From positions 1,426,001 through 1,490,000 of the forward strand of contig DAJPFV010000001.1 in assembly GCA_025993015.1 (NCBI GenBank): a DNA stretch of 64,000 nt. The letters run 5' to 3'. The notes under the pieces are model-generated. The model searched no databases, had not been told where the DNA came from, and worked only from the letters and a program-made list of their open reading frames with translations. Below, piece after piece: positions 25,042-33,393 of this stretch. How positions within the stretch are numbered: the first letter of the stretch is position 1; every line of letters starts with the position of its first letter. The translations under genes and the position numbers were made by a program. This stretch comes from Coriobacteriaceae bacterium (GTDB lineage: Bacteria; Actinomycetota; Coriobacteriia; Coriobacteriales; Coriobacteriaceae).

Positions 25042-26820
25042 CTAGTCGAGGTTCTCGCGGAGCCACTTGATGGCGCCAGCGGGGTCGCGAGTAAGGTCGA
25101 TATATTCCTTACCGCGGGGAGCGAGCAGCTTAATGCCCAGGCGATCGGTGTCGGCCTTCATGTCGTTGTAGTAGCTACGAACCTGCGGGGCGAGCACGAT
25201 AACGTCGTACTGATCCATGATGGCAGTGTGCTGGCCATAGGCGCCTGCGGAGGAAGCGATGTTCTCTCCGGTCTGCGCAGCACCTTCCTTGATGGCGTTG
25301 GCAAGCATGGCAGAGGTGCCGGCGCCGGCGCACAGGACGAGGACCTTCAGGCCATCGACATCCTTCTTAGCGGATGCGTCGGCTGCGGGCTCGGGCTGAT
25401 CGGCGACAGGCTCGCTGTCGGCGGCAGCGGCGGTCGGCTCGACGGAAGCGGTGGTCTGCTCGACAGCGGGCGCAGGGGTGCTGGCGGCGATGGTGGCAGC
25501 ACCATCGGACTCGAGACCCAGCTCGGCGGCGCGCTCGGCCTCCTGGTCGCAGAGCAGCTTATCGTATGCCTTCAAGAATGGCAGGTAAATGATGGCGTCC
25601 AGCAAGATGATGATTGCGACAAACACCAGGGCGATAAGCTGGAAGTTCGTGGTGATGAAGATGCCGATGGGGGCAGGGGTGGCCCAAGGCACCACGAAGG
25701 AGAAGCCGTTCATGCCCACGTTATCGATAAAGAACTTGGCAACACTCACGTTGACGCAGCCGGCGGCAACAAAGGGGATGAGCATGTAGGGGTTAAGAAT
25801 CATCGGCGCGCCAAAGAGCAGCGGTTCGTTGACGGCGAAGGCAACAGGAACAATCGAGGCCTTACCGACGGCTTTGAGCTGCTTGGACTTCATAAAGAGA
25901 ATCAGCAGAAGCGGCACGATGAACGTGGCGCCGGTGCCGCCGAACTCACCCACGAGCGACATGTTAAAGGTGAGGGAGTGGGCGGGGTGGCCACCGGCCA
26001 GCAGAACCTGCAGGTTCTCGGCCTGGTTGGCAAGACGGATGGGGTCGATGCCCGGCTGGACGATCGAGGGGCCGTGGACGCCGATGAACCAGAAGAACGC
26101 GGTGGCTGCCTGGATAAGGATAAGGCCAGGATAGGTTTCTGCAGCGGTAAAGAGCGGGGAGAGCAGCTTGATGAGCAGCTCGGAGAACGGAACGCCCATA
26201 AGGTTGCGCACAACCACATCGATGATGCCGCAGATGATGACGGCGCCGCCAAAGGGGATGATGTCGCGGAAGTTCTGAGCGATGGCGCCCGGGACCTCCT
26301 TGGGCAGCTTAATGGTCAGATCGCGCGAGACGCAGAACTTATAGACCCACACGGTAATGAACGCGGCGATATAGGCCGAGAACAGACCGCGCGTACCCAT
26401 GCTGGTGCAATCGAAGACCGAAAGCTCGGAGCCGTCGAACTTGGTGGTGAACTGCGTAACAGCGAGCAGCAGCATGCTGCACTGGGCGGCAACCATGGTG
26501 GAGCCGTCGTTGAGCACCTTGCCGGCGGGCATGCGACGGTTCATGGAAGCCGTAAAGTTCTTGGCGGTGGTGCCGGCAACCATGATGCCCATGACGCCCA
26601 TGGTGAAGTTGTACAGCTTATTGCACCAGTCGATGAGCGGTTGGGGCAACGTGATGCCGACCACGCCGGGAAGCGTGGCGATCAGCAGAAAGATCGAAGA
26701 GGTGAGGACGATGGGCATGCACCCAAGGAATCCGTCCTTAATGGCCTGGAGGTAGATGTTCCTCGAGATCTTCTCAAAGAACGGTTGATGCTTTTCGAGC
26801 ATCTTTACGATGGCGTCCAT
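25042..26820 (-). CDS. lacE: PTS lactose-family EIICB fusion, module 1
   Basis: The 592-residue protein joins a membrane EIIC domain (residues 1 to about 420; opening EKHQPFFEKISRNIYLQAIKDG, with the FFWFIGVHGPSIVQPGIDP loop) to a C-terminal EIIB domain. An Ala/Pro/Glu-rich linker of about 70 residues connects them. The EIIB motif VLVLCAGAGTSAMLANAI carries the phosphorylated Cys. It imports and phosphorylates a beta-galactoside. No EIIA is in this module; lacF at 38252 is the only lactose-type EIIA in the window. AAAGGAG precedes the ATG. Confidence 0.88.
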   Translation of the reverse strand: MDAIVKMLEKHQPFFEKISRNIYLQAIKDGFLGCMPIVLTSSIFLLIATLPGVVGITLPQPLIDWCNKLYNFTMGVMGIMVAGTTAKNFTASMNRRMPAGKVLNDGSTMVAAQCSMLLLAVTQFTTKFDGSELSVFDCTSMGTRGLFSAYIAAFITVWVYKFCVSRDLTIKLPKEVPGAIAQNFRDIIPFGGAVIICGIIDVVVRNLMGVPFSELLIKLLSPLFTAAETYPGLILIQAATAFFWFIGVHGPSIVQPGIDPIRLANQAENLQVLLAGGHPAHSLTFNMSLVGEFGGTGATFIVPLLLILFMKSKQLKAVGKASIVPVAFAVNEPLLFGAPMILNPYMLIPFVAAGCVNVSVAKFFIDNVGMNGFSFVVPWATPAPIGIFITTNFQLIALVFVAIIILLDAIIYLPFLKAYDKLLCDQEAERAAELGLESDGAATIAASTPAPAVEQTTASVEPTAAAADSEPVADQPEPAADASAKKDVDGLKVLVLCAGAGTSAMLANAIKEGAAQTGENIASSAGAYGQHTAIMDQYDVIVLAPQVRSYYNDMKADTDRLGIKLLAPRGKEYIDLTRDPAGAIKWLRENLD

Positions 26821-26921
26821 GAAGCTCCTTTGCTACTTGATGCGCGATGCATGTGGATGGAACTGGTCGTCGATGGATGGTCAGGACTGCCCGGAAACCT
26901 TCCTGTTTAAGGAAGGCATTG

Positions 26922-26966
26922 CGAAATGACAACGTTGTCATTTCGTTAATGACAACGTAAGACATT
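26922..26966. promoter_or_regulatory. LacI1 operators (module 1)
   Basis: CGAAATGACAAC and GTTGTCATTTCG form a 24-base perfect palindrome at 26922-26945. A second, imperfect copy (AATGACAACGTAAGACATT) follows at 26948-26966. Both have the central ACGT typical of LacI-family sites and lie between lacE1 and the divergent lacI-family gene. Confidence 0.75.
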
Positions 26967-27010
26967 TTTGGAAGAGCAACAAGGTTATACGGGTGAGTGG
27001 TCGATATTGT

Positions 27011-27032
27011 CCGGTAAACGGTTGATTTATCA
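27011..27032 (+). promoter_or_regulatory. Shared GTAAACGGT motif before LacI1
   Basis: This differs from 7239-7260 at one of 22 positions (GGTAAACGGTTGATTTATCA is the 3' part). It is preceded by TCGATATTGT, which also occurs at 31765 and 38072. Confidence 0.5.
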
Positions 27033-27095
27033 GTCAGGCAGGTAGTATATGCTAGAACACAAAAAACAAGCGATAGAGAACCGAGCGGAGAAGCA

Positions 27096-28106
27096 GTGGC
27101 AACGATGGACAAGAAAAATGTCTCGATGAACGATGTGGCAGTTGCCGCGGGTGTTTCTCTCAAGACGGTTTCGCGTGTGATCAACGAGCCCGATAGCGTG
27201 CGAGAGTCGACACGCGATAAGGTTCATTCGGCCATGGAGGCGCTCGGGTTTCGAGTCAACTTTGCCGCGCGTTCGCTCAAGTTGGGCCGTTACGGGTGCA
27301 TCGGCGTCGTGCTGTTCCACTTGTCGGGCGGTGCCGTGGACATGATCGACGGTATCGCCGATGCCGCCGAAGAGCGAGGCTTTGCTCTTACGATGATCAA
27401 AAAGCGGGCGGGGGAGAAGATGACCCTTGCCGAAGCGGCGCGTAGGATGTCGCAGCTCCCCGTCGACGGCATGATTTTCAACCTGCGCCAGATGGTCGAT
27501 GACTTTGATACCTTTGAGGCGCCGAAAGACCTCAAGACGGTGATTATCACACCGATGGAACATCCTACCTGCTCTACCGTCAGTGACGACCAAGAGGGCG
27601 GCGCGCGCATGGCGTGCGAGTACTTCTTGAACCACGGGCACAAGAACGTGTACTTCGTCTCTGGTAAGAAAGAGTCACTGTCGAGCCAGTGCCGTATGAA
27701 AGGTTGGCGAGCGGCACTCGAGGCACGTGGCATTGAGCCGCCCGAGCCTCTGCAAGGCGATTGGAATGCGGATAGTGGCTATGCCGCGGGCCTTGTGCTT
27801 GCCGATAAGCCCGATTGCACGGCGGTCCTCGCTGCTAACGACTGCATGGCAAACGGCGTGATGATGGCTCTACGTGACAAAGGGCTCAATGTGCCCGACG
27901 ACGTGTCCGTGATCGGCTTCGACGATGAGCTCTACAAGACGATTCCCAACTCGATTCTGACGTCGGTGAAGTTTCGCCACCGCGAACTGGGCATCCGTGC
28001 GCTTAACGAGGTCGTCGCAGGTCTGGAAGCCCCGAGCTCCAGAAGCCGTACGCTCGTCTCGGGTGTGCTGGTCGAGCGTTCCAGCGTGAAGGACCTGCGG
28101 GCGTAG
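27096..28106 (+). CDS. LacI-family regulator, module 1
   Basis: The 336-residue protein has the LacI HTH (SMNDVAVAAGVSLKTVSRVIN), hinge and a periplasmic-binding-type sensor domain ending in GVLVERSSVKDL. Leu-Lys occupy the two operator-specificity positions before TVSR. It is divergent from lacE1-lacG1 and the operators at 26922-26966 lie between, so it should repress this module. GGAG lies 5 bases before a GTG start; an in-frame ATG at 27105 is too far from it. Confidence 0.9.
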   Translation: MATMDKKNVSMNDVAVAAGVSLKTVSRVINEPDSVRESTRDKVHSAMEALGFRVNFAARSLKLGRYGCIGVVLFHLSGGAVDMIDGIADAAEERGFALTMIKKRAGEKMTLAEAARRMSQLPVDGMIFNLRQMVDDFDTFEAPKDLKTVIITPMEHPTCSTVSDDQEGGARMACEYFLNHGHKNVYFVSGKKESLSSQCRMKGWRAALEARGIEPPEPLQGDWNADSGYAAGLVLADKPDCTAVLAANDCMANGVMMALRDKGLNVPDDVSVIGFDDELYKTIPNSILTSVKFRHRELGIRALNEVVAGLEAPSSRSRTLVSGVLVERSSVKDLRA

Positions 28107-28123
28107 GGTTTTTCGGCCCGTTC

Positions 28124-28259
28124 GTCTCAATCTGTAACAGTTAGGACCGAAAAACTCAGCTAAATATTACAGATTGAGATTTTCGGCTTGGTCTGTGCGT
28201 TCATCTCGATCTGTAACAGCTAGGACCGAAAAACTCGGCTAGATGTTACAGATTGAGAT
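28124..28259. repeat. Array 2: two 57-bp palindromic repeats
   Basis: Copies lie at 28124-28180 and 28203-28259, 79 bp apart, both of the subtype with GGACCGAAAAACTCRGCTA in the middle. They fill the gap between the converging module 1 regulator and module 2 lacE. Confidence 0.9.
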
Positions 28260-28283
28260 GAACAGGAGGACGGGTGCGGTCTA

Positions 28284-28330
28284 AACAAAATGGCCCGCGC
28301 ATCACGCATCGATGCACGGGCCATTTTTTG
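28284..28330. terminator. Bidirectional terminator
   Basis: AAAATGGCCCG pairs with CGGGCCATTTTTT. T-tracts exist on both strands, suiting convergent genes on either side. Confidence 0.8.
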
Positions 28331-28358
28331 TCTGCGAGCGGCAGGTGGCGTCAGCGTC

Positions 28359-30119
28359 TTATGCCTTGAGGTTTTCCTCGATCCAGGCGACGGCACCCTT
28401 GGGATCCTTAGTGAGGTCGATGTACTGTTTGCCCTTGGGCGACAGCAGCGTGATGCCCAGGCGGTCGGTGTCGGCCTTCATCTCGTTGTAATAGGTGCGA
28501 ACCTGCGGAGCCAGGACGATGACGTTGTACTGGTCCATGATGGCGTAGTGGCTGCCGTAGGCACCGGCGTTGGCGGTAATGTCGATGCCCAGCTCGTCGG
28601 CGCCTTCCTTAAGCGCGTTGGCGAGCAGTGCAGAGGTGCCGGCGCCAGCGCACAGAACCAGAACCCTCAGATCCTTGCCCTTAAGGGCGGACGGAGCTGC
28701 GGAGGCCTCAGTGGCAGAAGCGGTCTCGACAACAGGAGCCTCAACGGCGGGGGCGGCAGCGGTCTTGACGGCCTTGGTCTCCTCGGCCTCTTCTTCGGCC
28801 AGGGTCTCGGCCTCCTGCTTGCACAGGACGTTGTCGTAGGCCTTGCAGAACGGGTAGTAGATCAAGAAGTCAACGACCAGCAGGACGACAACCAGGACCA
28901 GAGAGATCGGCTGGAAGTTGGTGTCGATGAAGGTGCCGATCGGTCCGGGGAGTGCCCACGGCATGGCATAGATAAAGCCGTTCATGCCCAAAAAGTCGAT
29001 GAAGAACTTACCAATGAGGACGTTGGCCACGGGGGCAAACAGGAACGGGATCAGGAAGTACGGGTTGAGGATGATGGGCGCGGCGAACAGCAGCGGCTCG
29101 TTGACGGCGAACATCACGGGCACGACAGAGGCTTTGCCGACGGCCTTGAGTTGCTTGGAGCGCATAAAGAGCAGGAAGATAATCGGGACAATGAACGTGG
29201 CGCCGGTGCCGCCGAGTTCGCCGATGTAGTTACCGAAGTTTTCGGTCAGGGCGAGGGCGGGGTGACCGCCGGCCTGCAGCGTGGCGAGGTTGGTAGTGAT
29301 GTTGCCAAACAGCGCGGCGTTGAGGGCAGGCTTAACGACCGAGGGGCCGTGGATGCCCATGAACCAGAACAGAGGGATCATGAACCAGATGAGGGCGAGG
29401 CCGGCGTAGGAATCGGCAGCGGCGAACAGCGGGCTCACCAGCGTGGAGATGACGTTGGCAAACGGGACGGCCAAGCAGGTGCGGCAGATAACGTCGATGA
29501 CGGCGACAAACAGGATGGAGAAGCTGAAGGCGAAGATGTCGCGGAAGTTCTGGGCGATGGCGCCGGGGACTTCTTTGGGCAGCTTGATGGTGATGTCTCG
29601 CTTAATGCAGAAGGCATAGATGTTGACCGTGGCAAATGCGGCGACAAAGGAGCTCAGCAGGCCCTTGGTGCCCATGTTGTCGGTAAAGAACACCGAGACA
29701 TCGGCGCCGTCGATCTTGGCACTCGTCTGGGTAACGGCCAAGATGAGCATAGCGCACATGGCGGCGACCATGGTGCTCGTGGCGTTGATGGCCTTGCCGG
29801 CAGGCATGCGGCGGTTCTTGGAGCCGGTCAGCGCGCTTGCGGTGGTGCCGGCGACCATGATGCCCACGACGCCCATCGTGAAGTTGTAAACCTTGTTGCA
29901 GAAGTTCACGACGTCGACGTTCCACCAGTCGGGCAGCGTAAAGCCGCCGACCGTGGCGACAACGCCCGGCAGGGTCGAAATAAGCAGGAAGACAGAAGAA
30001 GACAGGATGATGGGCATTGCTGCCAAAAAGCCGTCTTTAATGGCCTGAAGGTAGATGTTCTTAGAGACCTTGTCGAAGTACGGCTGACCTTTCTCCAAGA
30101 ACTTAACGATCGATTCCAT
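28359..30119 (-). CDS. lacE: PTS lactose-family EIICB fusion, module 2
   Basis: The 586-residue protein has the same plan as module 1: an EIIC membrane part (EKGQPYFDKVSKNIYLQAIKDG at the start, FWFMGIHGPSVVKPALN loop), an Ala/Glu-rich linker, and a C-terminal EIIB with LRVLVLCAGAGTSALLANAL carrying the phosphocysteine. It is closer to the module 1 protein than to module 3. Here it is the downstream gene of its operon, after lacG2, the reverse of modules 1 and 3. GAGGAG precedes the ATG. Confidence 0.88.
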   Translation of the reverse strand: MESIVKFLEKGQPYFDKVSKNIYLQAIKDGFLAAMPIILSSSVFLLISTLPGVVATVGGFTLPDWWNVDVVNFCNKVYNFTMGVVGIMVAGTTASALTGSKNRRMPAGKAINATSTMVAAMCAMLILAVTQTSAKIDGADVSVFFTDNMGTKGLLSSFVAAFATVNIYAFCIKRDITIKLPKEVPGAIAQNFRDIFAFSFSILFVAVIDVICRTCLAVPFANVISTLVSPLFAAADSYAGLALIWFMIPLFWFMGIHGPSVVKPALNAALFGNITTNLATLQAGGHPALALTENFGNYIGELGGTGATFIVPIIFLLFMRSKQLKAVGKASVVPVMFAVNEPLLFAAPIILNPYFLIPFLFAPVANVLIGKFFIDFLGMNGFIYAMPWALPGPIGTFIDTNFQPISLVLVVVLLVVDFLIYYPFCKAYDNVLCKQEAETLAEEEAEETKAVKTAAAPAVEAPVVETASATEASAAPSALKGKDLRVLVLCAGAGTSALLANALKEGADELGIDITANAGAYGSHYAIMDQYNVIVLAPQVRTYYNEMKADTDRLGITLLSPKGKQYIDLTKDPKGAVAWIEENLKA

Positions 30120-30232
30120 AGTTCACGCTCCTCTTTGCATGAAATCTTAATGGCATGGACGTTGAAAACCTATATGGTCTCCCGCTTGCTAAAAGCCCGG
30201 GTGCAGGCGGGGTCGGTCCCAGGGGGAGAGAG

Positions 30233-30269
30233 GGGAGCGGCTGGGTTTGTATCGCATAGGGCCGCTCCC
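30233..30269 (-). promoter_or_regulatory. Intercistronic hairpin between lacG2 and lacE2
   Basis: GGGAGCGGC and GCCGCTCCC form a nine-base perfect stem inside the 176-base gap between the genes. No T-tract follows. Confidence 0.5.
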
Positions 30270-30295
30270 TTCTCGGGGGAAAGCGAGGCGATGCG

Positions 30296-31744
30296 CTACT
30301 GCGCGTCCGCCATAGTGTCGGCGAGCTCCTTGTACCAGAGTGCCGACTGCTTGATGTAGCGTTTTTGCGTGTCGAAGTCGATGTAGAACAGGCCGTAGCG
30401 CTTGTTATAGCCATTGGCCCACGAGAACTGGTCCTGCAGGCTCCAGATAAAGTAGCCCTGGACGTCGACGCCCTCGGCGCGCGCCTGGAGCACCTTCTCC
30501 ATGTGCTGGTCGACAAAGTCGATGCGCTCGGGATCGGCGACGATGCCGTTTGCGTCGGGCTCGGGGTCCTTGTGGCCCAGGCCGTTTTCGGTGATATAGA
30601 TGACGGGGAGGTTGGGATAGGTGGCGCTGATGTGCTTGAGCGTGTCGTAGAGGCCTTGCGGGTAGATGAGCCAATCCCAGTCGGTGGTGGGGATACCCGG
30701 CATATCGACCTGCTGCCCGACGCCCTTAAACTTAAAGCACGAGGTGCCCTTGTCTCCGGTGCCGTTAAAGCTGTTGGTGGACTCGCCATCGTAGGCGGCG
30801 ATAAACGCCGACTGATAGTAGTTGAGGCCGAACATATCGTTGCGGGGCGCCGCCTTGGCGAGCTCCTCCATGTCGCTGTCCTCAACCGTAAGTGTGGCGT
30901 TGTTGGCACGCAGAATCTCGTTGATGAGTGAGAGGGTGCGCGCGGAGTAGTGACCCAGGAAGGCGCCGTCCATGATGAAGTCGGTGTAGAAGGCGTTGTA
31001 CAGGTCGGCGGCGTGCTGGTCGGCGGGCGAGTCGGTGGCAGGATATGCCGGCGTCAGGACGTTGACCATGCCAATGCGTCCGCCCAGGTGCTCGGTCTCG
31101 TCAAGATCCTTATACAGGTTGACGGCGCGGGCGTGGGCAACGAGCTCGTTGTGCTGGCTCTGGATGCCGCTCGTCACATCAAAGTGATGGTTGGGCGGGA
31201 AGTTGCCTTGGATGTATTGGGAGTGCGAGAGGCTGATGAGCTCGTTGATGGTGAACCAATTCTTGACCTCGCGGAACTCGCGGAAGCAGAACTCGGCATA
31301 GCGCACATAGGCGTCGACGGTCTTGCGGTTGAGCCAGTCGCCCTGGTTGAACAGGGCGGCGGGGGAGTCAAAGTGATGCAGGGACACATAGGGCTCGACG
31401 CCATACTTTTTGCAGCAGGCGAACAGCTCGTGGTAGTGCTTAACGCCCTCGGCGAGGGGTTCGGCATCGTCGCCGTTGGGGAAGATGCGGGTCCAGGCGA
31501 TGGACACACGAATGGCGTTGAGTCCATGCTCGGCAGAAAGGCGGATATCCTCCTCGTAGCGGTTGTAGAAATCACTGGCCGGGTCGGGCAAAAAGCGACC
31601 CTGGGCGACAAGGTAATCGTCCCACATGGTCTTACCCTTGCCTGCCACCTTCGTGGAACCTTCCGTTTGGTACGCGGCGGTTGCGGCGCCCCAAACAAAG
31701 CCCTTCGGCAGCTGCTGTACGCGGTTTAGCAAAGACATATGCAT
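30296..31744 (-). CDS. lacG: 6-phospho-beta-galactosidase (GH1), module 2
   Basis: The 482-residue GH1 enzyme has FVWGAATAAYQTEGST near the start, acid/base WFTINELIS, nucleophile YITENGLGHKD and the QFSWANGYNKRYGLFY phosphate loop with the LacG-type Trp. It is the most divergent of the three (for example NELIS in place of NEI). The start may be 31744 or the in-frame ATG at 31738; both share the AGAGGA site. It is the first gene of the lacG2-lacE2 operon, downstream of LacI2 operators and a TGTTCGATATTG site. Confidence 0.85.
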   Translation of the reverse strand: MHMSLLNRVQQLPKGFVWGAATAAYQTEGSTKVAGKGKTMWDDYLVAQGRFLPDPASDFYNRYEEDIRLSAEHGLNAIRVSIAWTRIFPNGDDAEPLAEGVKHYHELFACCKKYGVEPYVSLHHFDSPAALFNQGDWLNRKTVDAYVRYAEFCFREFREVKNWFTINELISLSHSQYIQGNFPPNHHFDVTSGIQSQHNELVAHARAVNLYKDLDETEHLGGRIGMVNVLTPAYPATDSPADQHAADLYNAFYTDFIMDGAFLGHYSARTLSLINEILRANNATLTVEDSDMEELAKAAPRNDMFGLNYYQSAFIAAYDGESTNSFNGTGDKGTSCFKFKGVGQQVDMPGIPTTDWDWLIYPQGLYDTLKHISATYPNLPVIYITENGLGHKDPEPDANGIVADPERIDFVDQHMEKVLQARAEGVDVQGYFIWSLQDQFSWANGYNKRYGLFYIDFDTQKRYIKQSALWYKELADTMADAQ

Positions 31745-31761
31745 ACATCCTCTCGTCTCGC

Positions 31762-31773
31762 TGTTCGATATTG
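31762..31773 (+). promoter_or_regulatory. DeoR-type TGTTCGATATTG site before lacG2
   Basis: The same 12-mer occurs before lacF (38069) and, inverted, before gatY (52326). It resembles the half-sites of GlpR-type operators. Confidence 0.5.
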
Positions 31774-31858
31774 TGCGTTTGCGCTCAGGAGGCTCCCTGG
31801 TTAGCGTTCAGCGGTGAAAAAGCCCGATAAACACTATCTTAAAATGATTAGAACCAAA

Positions 31859-31896
31859 ATGAGCACGTGAACATTTGACAATGAGCACGTTAACAT
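31859..31896. promoter_or_regulatory. LacI2 operators upstream of lacG2
   Basis: ATGAGCACGTGAACAT (31859-31874) and ATGAGCACGTTAACAT (31881-31896) are tandem LacI-type sites 22 bases apart, in the 335-base gap between lacG2 and its divergent regulator. Confidence 0.75.
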
Positions 31897-31954
31897 CCGG
31901 CTGGGATGTATAGAAACAAAACAACTTCAAACAGCTGCGAACGGTTGTATTTGT

Positions 31955-32028
31955 TCGGTAAGCGGTTTTGATTGACAGAAGTTTTCATGTTGTGGTATAT
32001 GGCTCGGGTATCATGAGCACGTTATCAA
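31955..32028 (+). promoter_or_regulatory. lacI2 promoter, AACGGT-type motif and operator
   Basis: A -35 box TTGACA (31972-31977) and -10-like TATATG (31996-32001), 18 bases apart, precede a third LacI2 operator ATGAGCACGTTATCAA (32013-32028). The promoter overlaps a GGTAAGCGGTTTTGATTGAC site related to the GTAAACGGT motif. An operator just after the start point suggests autorepression. Confidence 0.6.
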
Positions 32029-32079
32029 TGTATGTACGATGCGCCATGGGCGCGGGGAATAGTTGGGAAGCAGGTTAGC

Positions 32080-33117
32080 GTGGAAGGCATGGATCAGCAG
32101 ACAAGGAATGGTCGTTCGGCGAGCGCGGCAGAGGTTGCGGCGCTCGCTGGCGTGAGCCGCCAGACTGTGTCTCGCGTGGTCAACGGTATGCCCAACGTGA
32201 CGGAAAAGACGCGCAAGCGTGTGCTGGCCGCCATGGAAGAGCTGGGCTTTCGTCCCAATTTTGCTGGAGCGGCGTTGCGCGGCGGGTCGTATCGTTCTAT
32301 TGGCCTGTGCATGTACAACATCACACGTGTCGGTAACCTGGCGACGCTCGAGGGTATCATGCAAGCGGCGCGCGAGCATGATTTTGCCGTCACTATGATC
32401 GAGATGGGCGGCGACAAGCCCTATGCACTTGCCGATGCCTCGCGCCGCATGGTCGAGCGACCCGTCGACGGCATGATTCTCAACATGAACCGCATGGCTC
32501 CCGATTTTGAGGAGTTTGTTCCCCAGCCGGGAGTGCGAACGGTCATCCTGTCCATGTATGCGCATCCGCGCTGCACGACGATCGACTCCGACCAGTATGG
32601 TTCGTGCGAGCTGTTGACCAATTATCTGCTGGAACATGGTCACTCGAATATGCGGTTTGTGGCGGGTCCGGAAAACTCGATTTCCTCGCGTTTTCGTGAG
32701 GCCGGTTGGCGCGATACGCTGGGTCGTGCTCATGTCGATGCCGCTCCGATGCTGCGTGGCGATTGGAGTGCGGACAGTGGGTACGCCATGGGCGAGCGGA
32801 TTGCGGCCGAGGTGCTTGCCGGCGGGTCGCAGACGCCGACTGCCGTGCTTGCGGCAAATGACCAGATGGCGCTGGGCGTTATCGCCGCGCTCGAGAACGC
32901 GGGCCTGTCCGTGCCCGACGACGTGAGCGTGGTTGGTATCGACGACGCACTCGAGGGACTTGTTCCTCACAATCGGCTGACGACGCTGCGATTTGATTTG
33001 CGCGGTGTCGGTAAGCTTGCGTTTGAGGCGGCGATTGGAGAGAGCTCGTCTATCGAGGCGATTCATGTGCCGAGCACGCTGGTCGAACGCTCGACTGTTA
33101 GGGACATACGGGGTTAG
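32080..33117 (+). CDS. LacI-family regulator, module 2
   Basis: The 345-residue protein has the HTH AAEVAALAGVSRQTVSRVVNG, with Arg-Gln at the specificity positions, and a full sensor domain ending in PSTLVERSTVRDI. It is divergent from lacG2-lacE2, with three ATGAGCAC operators between. A GTG start at 32080 is preferred: it clears the operator at 32013-32028, whereas the longer frame from 32032 would begin almost on it. It ends next to repeat array 3. Confidence 0.88.
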   Translation: MEGMDQQTRNGRSASAAEVAALAGVSRQTVSRVVNGMPNVTEKTRKRVLAAMEELGFRPNFAGAALRGGSYRSIGLCMYNITRVGNLATLEGIMQAAREHDFAVTMIEMGGDKPYALADASRRMVERPVDGMILNMNRMAPDFEEFVPQPGVRTVILSMYAHPRCTTIDSDQYGSCELLTNYLLEHGHSNMRFVAGPENSISSRFREAGWRDTLGRAHVDAAPMLRGDWSADSGYAMGERIAAEVLAGGSQTPTAVLAANDQMALGVIAALENAGLSVPDDVSVVGIDDALEGLVPHNRLTTLRFDLRGVGKLAFEAAIGESSSIEAIHVPSTLVERSTVRDIRG

Positions 33118-33131
33118 GTCCTACTCCGTCT

Positions 33132-33269
33132 GTCTCGATTTGTAACAGGTAGACGGTCAAAAGCGGGCTACGTGTTACAGATTTAGATTCTTCGGAAAGA
33201 GCAATCCTGTTCGTCTCAATCTGTAACAGCTAGGACCCAAAAACTCGGCTAGATGTTACAGATTGAGAC
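33132..33269. repeat. Array 3: two 57-bp palindromic repeats
   Basis: Copies lie at 33132-33188 and 33213-33269, 81 bp apart, one of each subtype. They fill the gap between the converging module 2 regulator and module 3 lacG. Confidence 0.9.
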
Positions 33270-33288
33270 AAACGGACCCTGAACCGCC

Positions 33289-33334
33289 CAAAAAGGCCGG
33301 GGGCGGCGCGCCGTGTGACGTGCCGCCCCCGGCT
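33289..33334 (-). terminator. Terminator of lac module 3
   Basis: On the minus strand, AGCCGGGGGCGGCA pairs with GCCGCCCCCGGC and is followed by CTTTTTGGG. Confidence 0.8.
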
Positions 33335-33393
33335 GAGAAATGGGGACAGGTTATGTGGGCGGGGCAATTCCGCCAACCGCTAGTTGAAAGCCG

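Noticed and set aside
24010..26910. A 966-codon open frame on the plus strand
   Set aside because: It is antisense to lacG1 and lacE1, both of which have full family motifs. The open frame is a by-product of GC-rich codon use; its composition (Gly, Val, His, Asp) is typical of such shadows.
28290..30359. A 689-codon open frame on the plus strand
   Set aside because: Antisense shadow of lacE2, with no ribosome site and no family features.
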